Source: JAICMB01 sp035295125
GTDB lineage: Bacteria; Acidobacteriota; Terriglobia; Bryobacterales; Bryobacteraceae
DNA: 64,000 nt
Assembly (NCBI GenBank): GCA_035295125.1
Contig: DATGJP010000056.1
Span: 62,001 to 126,000 of the forward strand
Direction: 5' to 3'
Positions 34,498 through 44,043 of the stretch are shown one piece after another. Each line of letters opens with the position of its first letter. Positions within the stretch are counted from its first letter, which is position 1. The translations under genes and the position numbers were made by a program. The notes below the pieces were generated by a model, which saw only the letters and a program-made list of their open reading frames with translations, had not been told where the DNA came from and did no database searches.

Positions 34498-35781
34498 ATG
34501 TTTACATCATTCTCTACGGCGCTATCGGCGCTTAATGCACTATCGACCGGAATCGACGTTGTTGGAAACAATCTGGCAAACCTCAACACGCCAGGTTTTA
34601 AAACGAGCGTCGTGTCTTTCCATGACCTGGTAACGCAGTCTCTCGGCGCCGGTCTCGGTGAGACGCAGGTGGGGTTTGGTGTTGGCCGCCCCATTACCTT
34701 GCGGGAATTCTCCCAGGGAGCTTTACAAACGACGACGGGTCCCCTCGATGTTGCCATTCAAGGAGACGGCTTCTTTGTTGTGTCGACCACCAGTGGCCAG
34801 ATCGAATACACGCGGGGCGGCAACCTTCAGGTTGACAAGAACGGGAACCTGGAGACCGCCACAGGAGAACAGGTGCAGGGTTGGACATCCTTGAACGGCA
34901 TCCTCGATACAAACCTGCCCATCGGCAATATTCAGATTCCGGTTGGCAGCGTTAAAGCGCCTTCCGCTACGAGTTCCTTTTCCTTCGATATGAATCTCAA
35001 CGCGGCGGGCGTTTCCGGTTCAACGACCGGGACGTTCTCGACCTCCATTACGGTGTTCGATTCTCTGGGAAACTCGCATGTGTTAACGGTGAAGTTCGAT
35101 AAGGATGCGACGACGACCGGCCAATGGAACTACACCATCACCATTCCTGACAGTGATGTAAAGACTCCGCCATTCACTCCCATCACTGGAAGTGTCACTT
35201 TCGGTCCAACGGGAACACTGATTTCACCTTCGCCGACCGATCCGGCGCCCGTGATTCAACTTCCCGAGTTAGCGGACGATGCTGGTGTGATTCTACCGGA
35301 TGGAACGACTTCGACGACACCCGCACCGATCACTTGGAATCTCTACAACGGCACTGCACCCCGCATTACGCAGTATGCACAGCCATCAGCTGTATCCGCA
35401 GTGGCACAGGATGGATCGGCCGCCGCGCAACTCGTCAGTGTAGGAATCGGCGATGGCGGTACGCTGCTCGCCCAATATTCGAATGGTCAACAGGATATCG
35501 TCGGGCAGTTGGCTATGGCGACGATTCGTAATCCTGAATCCATGGTGGCCGCCGGCAATAACAACTACTCGCTTAGCGAAAACACAGCTCTACCTGCAAT
35601 CGGTGCGCCCGGAACGGGCGGCCGCGGGCAGGTCATGGGGAGCGCGATTGAATCGTCCACCGTCGACATAGCCGGACAGTTTACGGATTTGATCGTGTTG
35701 CAGCGAGGCTACCAGGCTAACGCTCGGGTTGTCACGGCTGTCGATCAACTCAGCCAGGACACCATCAATCTCATTCACTAA
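34498..35781 (+). CDS. flgE: Flagellar hook protein FlgE
   Basis: 427 residues. It starts with FSTALSALNALSTGIDVVGNN and NLNTPGFKT, and ends with FTDLIVLQRGYQANARVVTAVDQL, both axial-protein signatures. The middle has DFFVVST-type and SITVFDSLGNSHVLTVKF stretches of hook domains. It forms the curved universal joint outside the cell. Confidence 0.95.
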   Translation: MFTSFSTALSALNALSTGIDVVGNNLANLNTPGFKTSVVSFHDLVTQSLGAGLGETQVGFGVGRPITLREFSQGALQTTTGPLDVAIQGDGFFVVSTTSGQIEYTRGGNLQVDKNGNLETATGEQVQGWTSLNGILDTNLPIGNIQIPVGSVKAPSATSSFSFDMNLNAAGVSGSTTGTFSTSITVFDSLGNSHVLTVKFDKDATTTGQWNYTITIPDSDVKTPPFTPITGSVTFGPTGTLISPSPTDPAPVIQLPELADDAGVILPDGTTSTTPAPITWNLYNGTAPRITQYAQPSAVSAVAQDGSAAAQLVSVGIGDGGTLLAQYSNGQQDIVGQLAMATIRNPESMVAAGNNNYSLSENTALPAIGAPGTGGRGQVMGSAIESSTVDIAGQFTDLIVLQRGYQANARVVTAVDQLSQDTINLIH

Positions 35782-35796
35782 AGTTGACGTTTGGTT

Positions 35797-36045
35797 ATGA
35801 CAGCACTGGAAGAGATCGCTTTCTTCGCTGACGTTCCCGTGGATGTGGAGGTGGAACTCGACCGTACTGTCATGACCCTGAGCCAGGTACTCGAGCTTGA
35901 TGTAGAGAGTGTGATTCGCATGACGCGATCCGCGGGCGAAAACATCGACATCCTCATCGGCGGGCGGGTCATCGGCTCTGGTGAGATCGTCATCATTGAA
36001 GACGCGGTCGGTTTGCGGATCACCGATTTCAATCAGGAGGAATGA
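35797..36045 (+). CDS. FliN-like SpoA-domain protein
   Basis: About 82 residues from the ATG at 35797 (a TTG at 35791 is also possible). It is a single SpoA/FliN domain: VPVDVEVELDRTVMTLSQVLEL and IGSGEIVIIEDAVGLRITD. FliN forms the lower C-ring and takes part in switching. A second SpoA protein is encoded at 43210, so one may serve the switch and the other export. It runs directly into fliO (stop then ATG, with AGGAGG before). Confidence 0.82.
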   Translation: MTALEEIAFFADVPVDVEVELDRTVMTLSQVLELDVESVIRMTRSAGENIDILIGGRVIGSGEIVIIEDAVGLRITDFNQEE

Positions 36046-36339
36046 ATGCAACAGTTCGGTGCAGTTGGCCTGGTCCTGCTGATGCTCTGGGCCACTGCCT
36101 GGCTGCTGAAGAGGAAGGCAGGGATGCCACTGGTCACTTCGAAAACGAGGCGCGGCGTGCGGCGCATGGAAGAATTGGACCGGACGCGCCTCACGGCACA
36201 ACATTCCCTACATCTAATTCGCGTTGACCAGCGGACGATGATACTCGCCGTTCATCCGGGAGGCGTTGTGGTCGTCGATGGTATGGACCCGGCAGTGGAC
36301 GCCGGTGCAGCGGCGAACCTGCGGTATGGAGAACGATGA
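36046..36339 (+). CDS. fliO: Flagellar export component FliO
   Basis: 97 residues. One membrane helix at the N-terminus (FGAVGLVLLMLWATAWLL) is followed by a basic stretch and a small beta domain (HSLHLIRVDQRTMILAVHPGG), the FliO layout. FliO helps assemble FliP in the export gate. It is placed directly before fliP and overlaps it by ATGA. Confidence 0.8.
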   Translation: MQQFGAVGLVLLMLWATAWLLKRKAGMPLVTSKTRRGVRRMEELDRTRLTAQHSLHLIRVDQRTMILAVHPGGVVVVDGMDPAVDAGAAANLRYGER

Positions 36340-37079
36340 GGATCGCGTCACGCTTATCGATCGGCTTCGTCATGGTTACGCTAACCTCGCCGGCGGCCGA
36401 GTCCCCCTTGTCCACGTTGAACTTTTCGCCTGGAAAGAGCGGAGGGGCTGTCAACACGCCTCTACAGATCGTCCTGCTGCTGACCGTTCTCACGGTTCTC
36501 CCTGCCGTCATCATGTCGGTAACTCCCTTCTTGAGGATCAGTATCGTCCTCCATTTTCTGCGTCAGGCGTTAGGCACCCAGGGAACACCATCGAACCAGG
36601 TCCTCATCGGTCTCGCTTTGTTTTTGACCGTCGTAATCATGCAACCTGTCGCGATGCAAATGTACGAGAGAGGCTGGGTTCCCATGGAGCGGGGAGAATT
36701 ATCCGCGTCGCAGGCCTTTGATGCCGGGACCGAGCCTTTGAAGGAGTTCCTGGTCCGCTATGTTCGCGAAAAAGATGTCCGTTTGTTCATCGAAGCTACT
36801 CATGCGCCCGCGCCTGCCAAGCCTTCGGACGTGGGATTGAATGTGCTTGTCCCGGCTTACATCCTTTCGGAACTGAAGACCGGATTTCAGATCGGTGTAG
36901 TGCTCTTCCTTCCGTTCCTGATCATCGACCTTGTCGTCGCGTCGATCACCCTTTCCGTCGGGATGATTCAGCTGCCGCCGGTCATGCTTTCGGCGCCCTT
37001 TAAGATCCTGCTATTCGTTCTGGTCGATGGTTGGAACCTGGTGGTCGGGTCGCTTTTAAGGAGCTTTTATCGAGTATGA
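36336..37079 (+). CDS. fliP: Flagellar export gate protein FliP
   Basis: 247 residues. An N-terminal signal-like helix precedes TPLQIVLLLTVLTVLPAVIM and TPFLRISIVLHFLRQALGT, diagnostic of FliP. The C-terminus has VLVPAYILSELKTGFQIGV and the PPVMLSAPFKILLF helix. FliP5-FliQ4-FliR1 form the helical export channel. It overlaps fliO and fliQ by ATGA on both sides. Confidence 0.95.
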   Translation: MRIASRLSIGFVMVTLTSPAAESPLSTLNFSPGKSGGAVNTPLQIVLLLTVLTVLPAVIMSVTPFLRISIVLHFLRQALGTQGTPSNQVLIGLALFLTVVIMQPVAMQMYERGWVPMERGELSASQAFDAGTEPLKEFLVRYVREKDVRLFIEATHAPAPAKPSDVGLNVLVPAYILSELKTGFQIGVVLFLPFLIIDLVVASITLSVGMIQLPPVMLSAPFKILLFVLVDGWNLVVGSLLRSFYRV

Positions 37080-37345
37080 CAATTCAAGCGGCAACCGACA
37101 TCTTCCGACAGGCTTTGATGACAACTTTCTGGTTAAGCCTGCCGCTGCTCGGCATCGGCTTGATTGCAGGCATATTGATCAGCCTGGTACAGATCCTGAC
37201 GTCTATCCAGGACACAGCTTTTGGATCTGTCCCACGGTTGGCGGCGTTCTTCCTCGGGCTTCTATTGTTGCTTCCCTGGATGATCACAAAGCTAGTCACC
37301 TACACGGCGGGCTTACTGAGTGATTTCAGCCGCTATGCCCAGTAA
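37076..37345 (+). CDS. fliQ: Flagellar export gate protein FliQ
   Basis: 89 residues from the ATG at 37076. Two membrane helices: LMTTFWLSLPLLGIGLIAG and LAAFFLGLLLLLPWMITKL, with LVQILTSIQDTAFGSVPRL in the loop, the family signature. It overlaps fliP by ATGA and fliR by 11 bases. Confidence 0.94.
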   Translation: MTIQAATDIFRQALMTTFWLSLPLLGIGLIAGILISLVQILTSIQDTAFGSVPRLAAFFLGLLLLLPWMITKLVTYTAGLLSDFSRYAQ

Positions 37346-38099
37346 TATGATGCTGACAGTTCCGTTGTATGGCTTTCTGTTCACGCTCACGCGGGTTTCG
37401 GGGCTTCTGTCCTTTGTTCCCATACCTGGATTGAACGCTGTCCCTGTCTCCGCGCGGGTCCTATTGGCTCTTAGTTTGACGGTCTGTCTGATGCCGCTCT
37501 GGACGGAACCGGGGATGGATGTCGCCCCAGAGCCGGGCGCCCTTCTCGCGCGCATCTGCACAGAATTTGGTTGTGGACTGGCGACCGGCCTCGCGGTTGC
37601 AATTGTACTTGAAGCATTCCAGGTGGCGGCACAAATGGTGGGGCTACAGGCCGGTTTTTCTTATGCCTCCACGATCGATCCGAATACGCAAGCCGATTCC
37701 AGCGTTTTACAACTGGCCGCTCAACTGTTCGGAGGCAGCTTGTTCTTTTCGCTTGGTCTGGACCGCGATCTGGTGCGGATCCTCTACAACAGTATTCAGA
37801 CTGAACACCGCCTACTTTATTCCCCGGGAGACGGCGAGACGTTGATTCGGCTGGCATCCGCCATGTTCGCGGCAGGTATCAGGCTGGCTATGCCGACTGT
37901 AGCCTTCTTATTGCTGGTCGACATTTCATTCGCAGTGCTCGGCAAGATTCATTCGCAACTGCAGTTGTTGTCCCTTTCATTCTCCGCCAAGATGCTGGCG
38001 GGTCTCGCTCTCCTGGCCGCGACACTGCCTGCTTTTGCAACGCTACTGCGCAGTTCAGCCCAGCACACGTTCACGGTTCTGATGAGGCTATTGAGCTAA
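37335..38099 (+). CDS. fliR: Flagellar export gate protein FliR
   Basis: About 254 residues and six or more membrane helices. FTLTRVSGLLSFVPIPGLNAVPV near the start and GLQAGFSYASTIDPNTQADS in the middle mark FliR. Several starts are possible (37335, 37347, 37350), and a GTG at 37320 is less likely. It ends directly before flhB. Confidence 0.93.
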   Translation: MPSNMMLTVPLYGFLFTLTRVSGLLSFVPIPGLNAVPVSARVLLALSLTVCLMPLWTEPGMDVAPEPGALLARICTEFGCGLATGLAVAIVLEAFQVAAQMVGLQAGFSYASTIDPNTQADSSVLQLAAQLFGGSLFFSLGLDRDLVRILYNSIQTEHRLLYSPGDGETLIRLASAMFAAGIRLAMPTVAFLLLVDISFAVLGKIHSQLQLLSLSFSAKMLAGLALLAATLPAFATLLRSSAQHTFTVLMRLLS

Positions 38100-39161
38100 A
38101 TGGCGGACAGCGGGCAAAAAACCGAAAAACCAACCAAGCAGCGCCAGGAAAAGGCCCGCAAGGAAGGGCAGTTTCCGGTAAGCCGTGAGATGGTCTCGGC
38201 GGTTCATTTTTTGGCATTCGTGTGGATCCTGCTGGCTTGGAGCCAGCAGTTTCTGGCGTCAACACGGGAGTTGACCAGAAGGCTACTGAAGGCGGCGTTC
38301 TACGTCCAAATTGATTCGCGTTCCGTGCTGGGACTGTATTATGCGGTCCTTTCCAACGCGCTTATCCCGTTACTGATCGGCGGTGCGGTATTGACCGGCC
38401 TCTTTCTAGCGGCCCAACTGGCTTCTACTAAGTTCGGGGTATCCGCCCACAAGCTTACTCCCGATTGGAAGAGGCTAAACCCGGTGAGCCGGGTAGGGAG
38501 CGTCTTCAGCCAAAACGTCTCGTCACTGTTTCAGGCGCTTCTGTTGTTGCCGGTCCTGGGAATCGCCGTATATGCCATCGCTCGTAGCAGCCTGCCGGAA
38601 TTGCTGCGGCTGTCGAGGTCCGCGGTGGTGCCGGGTACCGCAGTTATGGCGCACGCCATCGCACAGCTTTTATGGCGATCCGCATGGGTCCTGTTCGGGA
38701 TTGGCGTGCTCGACTATGTGCGCCAATACCGCCGGCATAATGCGAATCTCCGGATGAGTAAACAGGAAATCAGGGAAGAGTTGAAGCAGACTGACGGGAA
38801 TCCTGAGATCAAGAATCGGGTTCGACGAATTCAACGCGATTTTGCGCGACGCAACATGATGAAGGAGATTCCTAAGGCCACGGCTGTTGTCGTTAACCCA
38901 ACGCACTACGCTGTTGCGATCCGCTACGACATGGAATCCATGGCCGCGCCGAGAGTTGTAGCCAAAGGTAAGAACTATCTGGCCCACCGTATCCGGCAGA
39001 TCGCGACTCAGAATAATGTTCCGATTGTCGAGAATCAACCTTTAGCCCAGGCTCTTTACAAGTCGGCCGACGTCGGCCAGGAGATTCCCGTGCATCTCTA
39101 CCGGGCTGTTGCGGAAGTACTGGCTTATATCTACAGACTCATGCACGCGAGGAGGCGATAG
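38100..39161 (+). CDS. flhB: Flagellar export switch protein FlhB
   Basis: 353 residues. A basic N-terminus (KTEKPTKQRQEKARKEGQF) is followed by four membrane segments. The cytoplasmic domain has the self-cleavage site NPTH in VVNPTHYAVAIRY. Cleavage there, together with FliK, switches export from hook to filament proteins. It ends immediately before the flhA ATG. Confidence 0.96.
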   Translation: MADSGQKTEKPTKQRQEKARKEGQFPVSREMVSAVHFLAFVWILLAWSQQFLASTRELTRRLLKAAFYVQIDSRSVLGLYYAVLSNALIPLLIGGAVLTGLFLAAQLASTKFGVSAHKLTPDWKRLNPVSRVGSVFSQNVSSLFQALLLLPVLGIAVYAIARSSLPELLRLSRSAVVPGTAVMAHAIAQLLWRSAWVLFGIGVLDYVRQYRRHNANLRMSKQEIREELKQTDGNPEIKNRVRRIQRDFARRNMMKEIPKATAVVVNPTHYAVAIRYDMESMAAPRVVAKGKNYLAHRIRQIATQNNVPIVENQPLAQALYKSADVGQEIPVHLYRAVAEVLAYIYRLMHARRR

Positions 39162-41249
39162 ATGGCAGCGGCTACCAATCTTCCGGCCATTTCGAGGCCG
39201 GCAGTGCCACTGAAGGCGTCGGGGGGGGCGCGCATCAATCTGTCTGAACTGGCAATTCCGATCGCCGTGCTGGCAATTGTCATGGCGATGATCACCCCGC
39301 TTCCGCCGTTCCTTTTGGATGTTCTGATCAGCACCAACATCACGCTCTCAATCATCGTACTGATGGTCGCACTACATATCACGAAACCGGTCGATTTCAG
39401 CGTGTTCCCCACCACCCTTCTTCTCATGACCCTGTTCCGGCTCGCGCTGAACATCTCCTCGGCACGCCTGATTCTCCTCAATGGGAATACCGGCGCGAAT
39501 GCGGCAGGCGAGGTGATCCAGGCTTTTGGTGCGTTCGTAGTGGGAGGAAACTACATCATCGGTGCAGTGATCTTCCTTGTGCTGATTGCCATCCAATACG
39601 TGGTCATCAATCATGGCGCGGTGCGCATCTCCGAGGTGACAGCGCGCTTCACCCTCGACGCGTTGCCGGGGAAACAGATGTCGATTGATTCCGATCTGAA
39701 CTCGGGGCTAATCGACGAAGGGGAGGCCCGTGCACGCCGGAGGCAGTTAGCGGCCGAGGCAGAATTCTATGGGGCGATGGATGGCGCTTCGCGATTTACG
39801 CAACGCGATGCCGTTGCGAGCATATTGATTACCGCGATCAATATCATCGCCGGCTTTCTCATTGGTGTCTTGCAGCATGATATGGAGCTTAAGCGAGCGC
39901 TCGAAACCTACACCGTCCTTACGATTGGTGACGGCCTCGTCACGGTAATTCCTGCGCTCATGATTTCTATCTCGGGCGGCTTGATCGTGACGCGCGCCAG
40001 TTCGGAAACCAAACTGGGACAGGACTTCCGCAAGCAGGTATTCAGCGTTGGCCAGCCTCTGCTACTTGCATCGGGTGTTCTACTGGTTATGGCCGCTTTC
40101 CCGGGCCTACCAAAGATTCCCTTCCTGTTACTGGCCTCGGCGGTGGGGACGGCGGGTTGGCGCTTACGCCAAAACATTGGCACGAAGAGTAAGGCGCCGG
40201 CGGCGGCCGCCACGCCTCTAAAGGAAAATTTCGATACGCTTCTCAAAGTTGAACCACTGGCGATCGAAGTGGGACTCGGCCTGGTCAAACTTGTAGAGGG
40301 CGGCCAGAACTCGCCGCTGTTGCGCCGCATCGCGAGCATCCGCCGTCAACTGGCATCAGAGCTCGGCTACATTTTGCCCCCAGTGCGCGTGACGGACAAT
40401 CTGGCTTTACGCGCGCGTGAGTATCTCATTTCTCTCAAGGGGGTGGAGATCGCTCGCTATGAGTTGGCGCATGGCTGCGAACTGGCTATTCATCCCGGAA
40501 CGAACGCGGCTCGCATTGACGGTATTCCCACGAAAGAGCCGGCTTTCGGCATCGCCGCAACCTGGATAGCGCCAGAAAACGTCGAGGCGGCGCGAAAGGC
40601 CGGATACACAATCGTAGACGCAGTCAGCGTTCTGGGAACGCATTTAGGCGAACTCGTTCGCCGCCATGCCCATGAGTTGTTCTCACGGCAGGATGCTAAG
40701 AAACTGCTCGATCGGGTCACCGAAGAAAACGCGAAACTCGTCGAAGACTTGGTTCCCAAATTGCTGCCTGTCGCAGCAGTGCAGAAGGTGTTGCAGAATC
40801 TGTTACGCGAAAGAGTTTCAATTCGAGATGCCGTTTCCATTTTGGAATCGATCGGCGAAGCAGCCGCAATGACGAAGAACACGACCTTGTTGACGGAATA
40901 CGTTCGGCAAGGAATTCGCCGACAGGTGGTGAAACCGTACCTGAACGCAAGCGGCGATCTGGCCGCCTACTTCCTGGACCCCGCACTCGAGCGTGAGATC
41001 GAGCAAGCCATAGAGCACACCGAAGGCGCGAGCCACTTGAACCTGCCTCCGAACCGCGTGCGCCACATCGTGGAACGAATCAACGCAGGAACTGGCGGTA
41101 CTGAGACTGCCGCCGTCCTGCTGGCAAGTTCCGGATCCCGATTCTTCGTCGCCCAAATCACGGAACCGAGTTTGCCGAATTTGACGGTGCTGTCGCATGC
41201 GGAAGTGCCGTCCGGGCTAAAAGTTCTTTCTTTAGGGGTGCTGAGTTGA
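39162..41249 (+). CDS. flhA: Flagellar export protein FlhA
   Basis: 695 residues. Eight N-terminal membrane helices contain the FHIPEP-family region (TLLLMTLFRLALNISSARLIL and RFTLDALPGKQMSIDSDL). The cytoplasmic domain (about 350-695) includes VSVLGTHLGELVRRHAHELF, which contacts chaperone-substrate complexes. FlhA forms the nonameric ring of the export apparatus. Confidence 0.96.
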   Translation: MAAATNLPAISRPAVPLKASGGARINLSELAIPIAVLAIVMAMITPLPPFLLDVLISTNITLSIIVLMVALHITKPVDFSVFPTTLLLMTLFRLALNISSARLILLNGNTGANAAGEVIQAFGAFVVGGNYIIGAVIFLVLIAIQYVVINHGAVRISEVTARFTLDALPGKQMSIDSDLNSGLIDEGEARARRRQLAAEAEFYGAMDGASRFTQRDAVASILITAINIIAGFLIGVLQHDMELKRALETYTVLTIGDGLVTVIPALMISISGGLIVTRASSETKLGQDFRKQVFSVGQPLLLASGVLLVMAAFPGLPKIPFLLLASAVGTAGWRLRQNIGTKSKAPAAAATPLKENFDTLLKVEPLAIEVGLGLVKLVEGGQNSPLLRRIASIRRQLASELGYILPPVRVTDNLALRAREYLISLKGVEIARYELAHGCELAIHPGTNAARIDGIPTKEPAFGIAATWIAPENVEAARKAGYTIVDAVSVLGTHLGELVRRHAHELFSRQDAKKLLDRVTEENAKLVEDLVPKLLPVAAVQKVLQNLLRERVSIRDAVSILESIGEAAAMTKNTTLLTEYVRQGIRRQVVKPYLNASGDLAAYFLDPALEREIEQAIEHTEGASHLNLPPNRVRHIVERINAGTGGTETAAVLLASSGSRFFVAQITEPSLPNLTVLSHAEVPSGLKVLSLGVLS

Positions 41250-41268
41250 CCCGATCGAGGTTGCCGGA

Positions 41269-42429
41269 ATGAAGCTCAAGTCTTACTTTGCAGTGACGGT
41301 TGAAGCAGCAATGCAGAAAGCACGCGCCGAACTGGGGCCGGAAGCGATGCTCATCACGTCCCGCAAGTCGGGTCCGGAGTACCGCCACCTCGGCGATTAT
41401 GAAGTCGTTTTTGCGCTCGTGCCCGATTCCGAGAGCCCACCCGCGCCGGAACGTTTGCTGGGAGCGCAGGAAATTGCACCTCCTCCACCGGTCTCCTGGG
41501 TTCGGCTATCGGACGAAGTTTCGGACTTGAAGCGTCAAATGGAACGCCTGGCCACCGGACTTGCACGCTCGACAGCCGGATTGTCACGAATTGCCATGCG
41601 CCCTTCTCTGGCGGAAGCATTTTCGCATCTTCTCGAGGCGGAACTAGACGCCGATATCGCCTACGAAATCGTCTCGCGCATCTGCGGTCAGTTGGAGAAG
41701 GACGGTGATCCCGTCAATTCTCGCGGCACGTTGGGGGTCACGCAACTCGTCAATGCGGAGCTCCTGCGGATAATTGATGTCGATCCGCGGATCGGAAACG
41801 GCACCGGGTGCTCGGTAGTGGCGCTTGTGGGTCCGCCCGGGGCCGGCAAAACCGTGACACTAGTGAAGTTGGCGGTCCGTTATGGACTAGGCACAAAGAG
41901 ACCGGCTCAAATCCTGACACTCGATACCCAGCGTGTGGCCTCGGCGGAAGTGCTGCGATCCTACGCGGCCATCGCGGGAATTGGCTTTCAACCCGTTGAA
42001 ACGGTAACGGCGCTATCGCAGGCGCTCGAGGAGTTCCGAAACAAGGAGCTCATCTTTATTGACACGCCGGGGCTGGGGCCGGGGGATCTCGAGGACGGAC
42101 GTGACTTCGCGGCCTTCCTCTCGCGGCGCAGTGGAATCGAAGTGCACCTCGTCGTGAGCGCCTGTATGAAGCCCGCCGACCAGCGCCGTGTTGCCGCGGA
42201 GTACGAAATGTTCGCACCCTCAAGGCTTCTCTTTACCCATCTCGACGAGACTGCTACCTTCGGCCCGCTACTGAGCTTGAGCGCGCGGACCGGAAAACCC
42301 CTGTCATTTCTGGGGACAGGGCAGCAGATTCCGGAGAATCTAGAACCCGCGGACCGTTCCGCCCTGTTGCGCCTTCTCACGAAGGCTTCGCCGGCAGTTT
42401 TGCAGGCCCTCGGAGCGACGGCCGCATGA
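41269..42429 (+). CDS. flhF: Flagellar SRP-type GTPase FlhF
   Basis: 386 residues. The N-terminal MKLKSYFAVTVEAAMQKARAE is the FlhF signature. The NG domain has the P-loop GPPGAGKTVTLVKLA, then TLDTQRVASAEVL, IDTPGLGPGD and THLDET, the last in place of the common TKLDE. FlhF places the flagellum, often at a pole. FlhG (FleN), its usual regulator, does not follow: fliA begins ten bases later. Confidence 0.92.
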   Translation: MKLKSYFAVTVEAAMQKARAELGPEAMLITSRKSGPEYRHLGDYEVVFALVPDSESPPAPERLLGAQEIAPPPPVSWVRLSDEVSDLKRQMERLATGLARSTAGLSRIAMRPSLAEAFSHLLEAELDADIAYEIVSRICGQLEKDGDPVNSRGTLGVTQLVNAELLRIIDVDPRIGNGTGCSVVALVGPPGAGKTVTLVKLAVRYGLGTKRPAQILTLDTQRVASAEVLRSYAAIAGIGFQPVETVTALSQALEEFRNKELIFIDTPGLGPGDLEDGRDFAAFLSRRSGIEVHLVVSACMKPADQRRVAAEYEMFAPSRLLFTHLDETATFGPLLSLSARTGKPLSFLGTGQQIPENLEPADRSALLRLLTKASPAVLQALGATAA

Positions 42430-42438
42430 GGCACAGAA

Positions 42439-43206
42439 ATGCAAGGCACCCAAGCCGCTATGAAACGCTACGCCCTGCAAGAACGAGAAACGGATGAGCG
42501 GGAACGGTTGATTCTCGAGCATCTACCGCAGGTGCGGCTGATCGCACGGCGAATCCACGAAAGGCTGCCAGGGAATGTCAGCCTTGAGGATCTGATATCG
42601 ACCGGCACGATAGGGTTGATCGCAGCCATCGACCGCTTTGATGCTTCCCACAATGTGAAGTTGAAAACATACGCGGAGTACAAGATTCGCGGTGCGATTC
42701 TCGACAGCCTACGGGGCCTCGATTGGGCGCCGCGACAACAGCGAAAGCGCTCCAAGCAGATTGAGGCTGCCATATCATCGGCGGAACAGCGGCTGCACCG
42801 GATGCCCAATGAGGAGGAGATCGCCGCGGAGTTGGGCCTCGATATCGGCGAATACCACGAATGGTTGGTGGATATCCGGGGTGTCAACCTTGGCAGCCTC
42901 GAGCAAGCGGGCCCGGATGAACACAGTCGCGATCTCCTGCGCTTCATCTCCGACAGCGATGAGAATTGGCCTTCGCGCATAGTGGAAAAACAGGCACTCC
43001 AGAATCTGCTCGCCGAGGCGATCGACAAAATGCCAAAGATGGAACGCCTCGTATTGAGCCTCTACTATCACGAAGAGCTGACACTGCGCGAAATTTCAAA
43101 AGTTGTCGACCTCCACGAGTCTCGAATCTCGCAACTCAAATCGCAAGCAATTCTGCGACTTCGCTCGTACATTGAAAAACGTTGGCCACTGGAAAAGGGT
43201 GCATAG
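42439..43206 (+). CDS. fliA: Flagellar sigma factor FliA (sigma-28)
   Basis: 255 residues. Region 2: HLPQVRLIARRIHERLP, DLISTGTIGLIAAIDRFD and FKTYAEYKIRGAILDSLRGLDW-type motif. Region 3: HRMPNEEEIAAELGL. Region 4: EELTLREISKVVDLHESRISQLKSQA. It directs late flagellar genes, and the flaG-fliS promoter in this window fits its consensus. FlgM at 26705 is its probable inhibitor. Confidence 0.94.
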   Translation: MQGTQAAMKRYALQERETDERERLILEHLPQVRLIARRIHERLPGNVSLEDLISTGTIGLIAAIDRFDASHNVKLKTYAEYKIRGAILDSLRGLDWAPRQQRKRSKQIEAAISSAEQRLHRMPNEEEIAAELGLDIGEYHEWLVDIRGVNLGSLEQAGPDEHSRDLLRFISDSDENWPSRIVEKQALQNLLAEAIDKMPKMERLVLSLYYHEELTLREISKVVDLHESRISQLKSQAILRLRSYIEKRWPLEKGA

Positions 43207-43209
43207 GTA

Positions 43210-44043
43210 ATGGCCTCCGACACATCGGGTCCCGGCTGGTTGTTTGAGCAATGGGGCGCGAAGTTAGCCCAGTCCCTCGGCGCCATGCTGGGGGAGGAGC
43301 CTCGGGTGACGGTTGGACCGGAAGCGGCTCCTACTCCCACCGAAGGACTGCTCTGGTGGCGGGAGACGTTGAACCTGTTTCCCGAACCTTGCATCTGGGT
43401 TGGTGCGCCGGAAGCCTCCTGGCGGCAGATTGGCAATGCCGTCCTGGTGTCTGCCGGGATCGAGGACGCCGACGACGAGAACATCAAGTCCACCTATCAG
43501 GAGATCGTTAGCCAGTCCCTCGCCGGGCTGTCTCAGGCACTTTCGAGCCGTCTTCGAAGAGAGGTTTCGCGTAAAGAGGTATTGGATTCCGATCCGCCAT
43601 CACTACCGAGTCGAGTCATTCAGGTTTACCTCGGAGAAACCCATACTCCACTCTATTTGGCTCTCGCTCAAAAGCTGCTGCAATTCTTTGAAGAACCCGC
43701 AGAGAAGCTGGCCCCGGAACCGCTAGTGTCTACAAAAGATGCCGGTGTGGAAACAGACAGCATCGGTCCAACCCGCGCTTATCCTCGGGGCCTCGACTTA
43801 CTGCTCGACGTCGAATTGCCAGTAGCGGTATCGTTCGGCCGCGCCCAACTACCGATCAAAGATGTCATCAAACTCACCACCGGCTCGATTGTGGAATTGA
43901 ACCGGTCCGTTGCCGAGCCGGTTGAAGTAATCGTCAACAATATTGTTATCGCGCGGGGAGAGGTAGTGGTCGTCGAAGGCAACTTCGGAATCAGAATCAA
44001 ACAGATCATCAGCCGGAAAGAGCGGCTGCGCACGTTGAGATGA
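43210..44043 (+). CDS. FliN/FliY-like protein with C-terminal SpoA domain
   Basis: 277 residues. The last 80 are a SpoA domain: LLLDVELPVAVSFGRAQLPI, LTTGSIVELNRSVAEPVEVIVN and GEVVVVEGNFGIRIKQI, a strong FliN match. The first 190 residues are a separate domain that could be CheC/FliY-like or FliM-middle-like, but I see no phosphatase motif. It probably belongs to the C-ring. It starts three bases after the fliA stop and overlaps the next gene by ATGA. Confidence 0.85.
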   Translation: MASDTSGPGWLFEQWGAKLAQSLGAMLGEEPRVTVGPEAAPTPTEGLLWWRETLNLFPEPCIWVGAPEASWRQIGNAVLVSAGIEDADDENIKSTYQEIVSQSLAGLSQALSSRLRREVSRKEVLDSDPPSLPSRVIQVYLGETHTPLYLALAQKLLQFFEEPAEKLAPEPLVSTKDAGVETDSIGPTRAYPRGLDLLLDVELPVAVSFGRAQLPIKDVIKLTTGSIVELNRSVAEPVEVIVNNIVIARGEVVVVEGNFGIRIKQIISRKERLRTLR

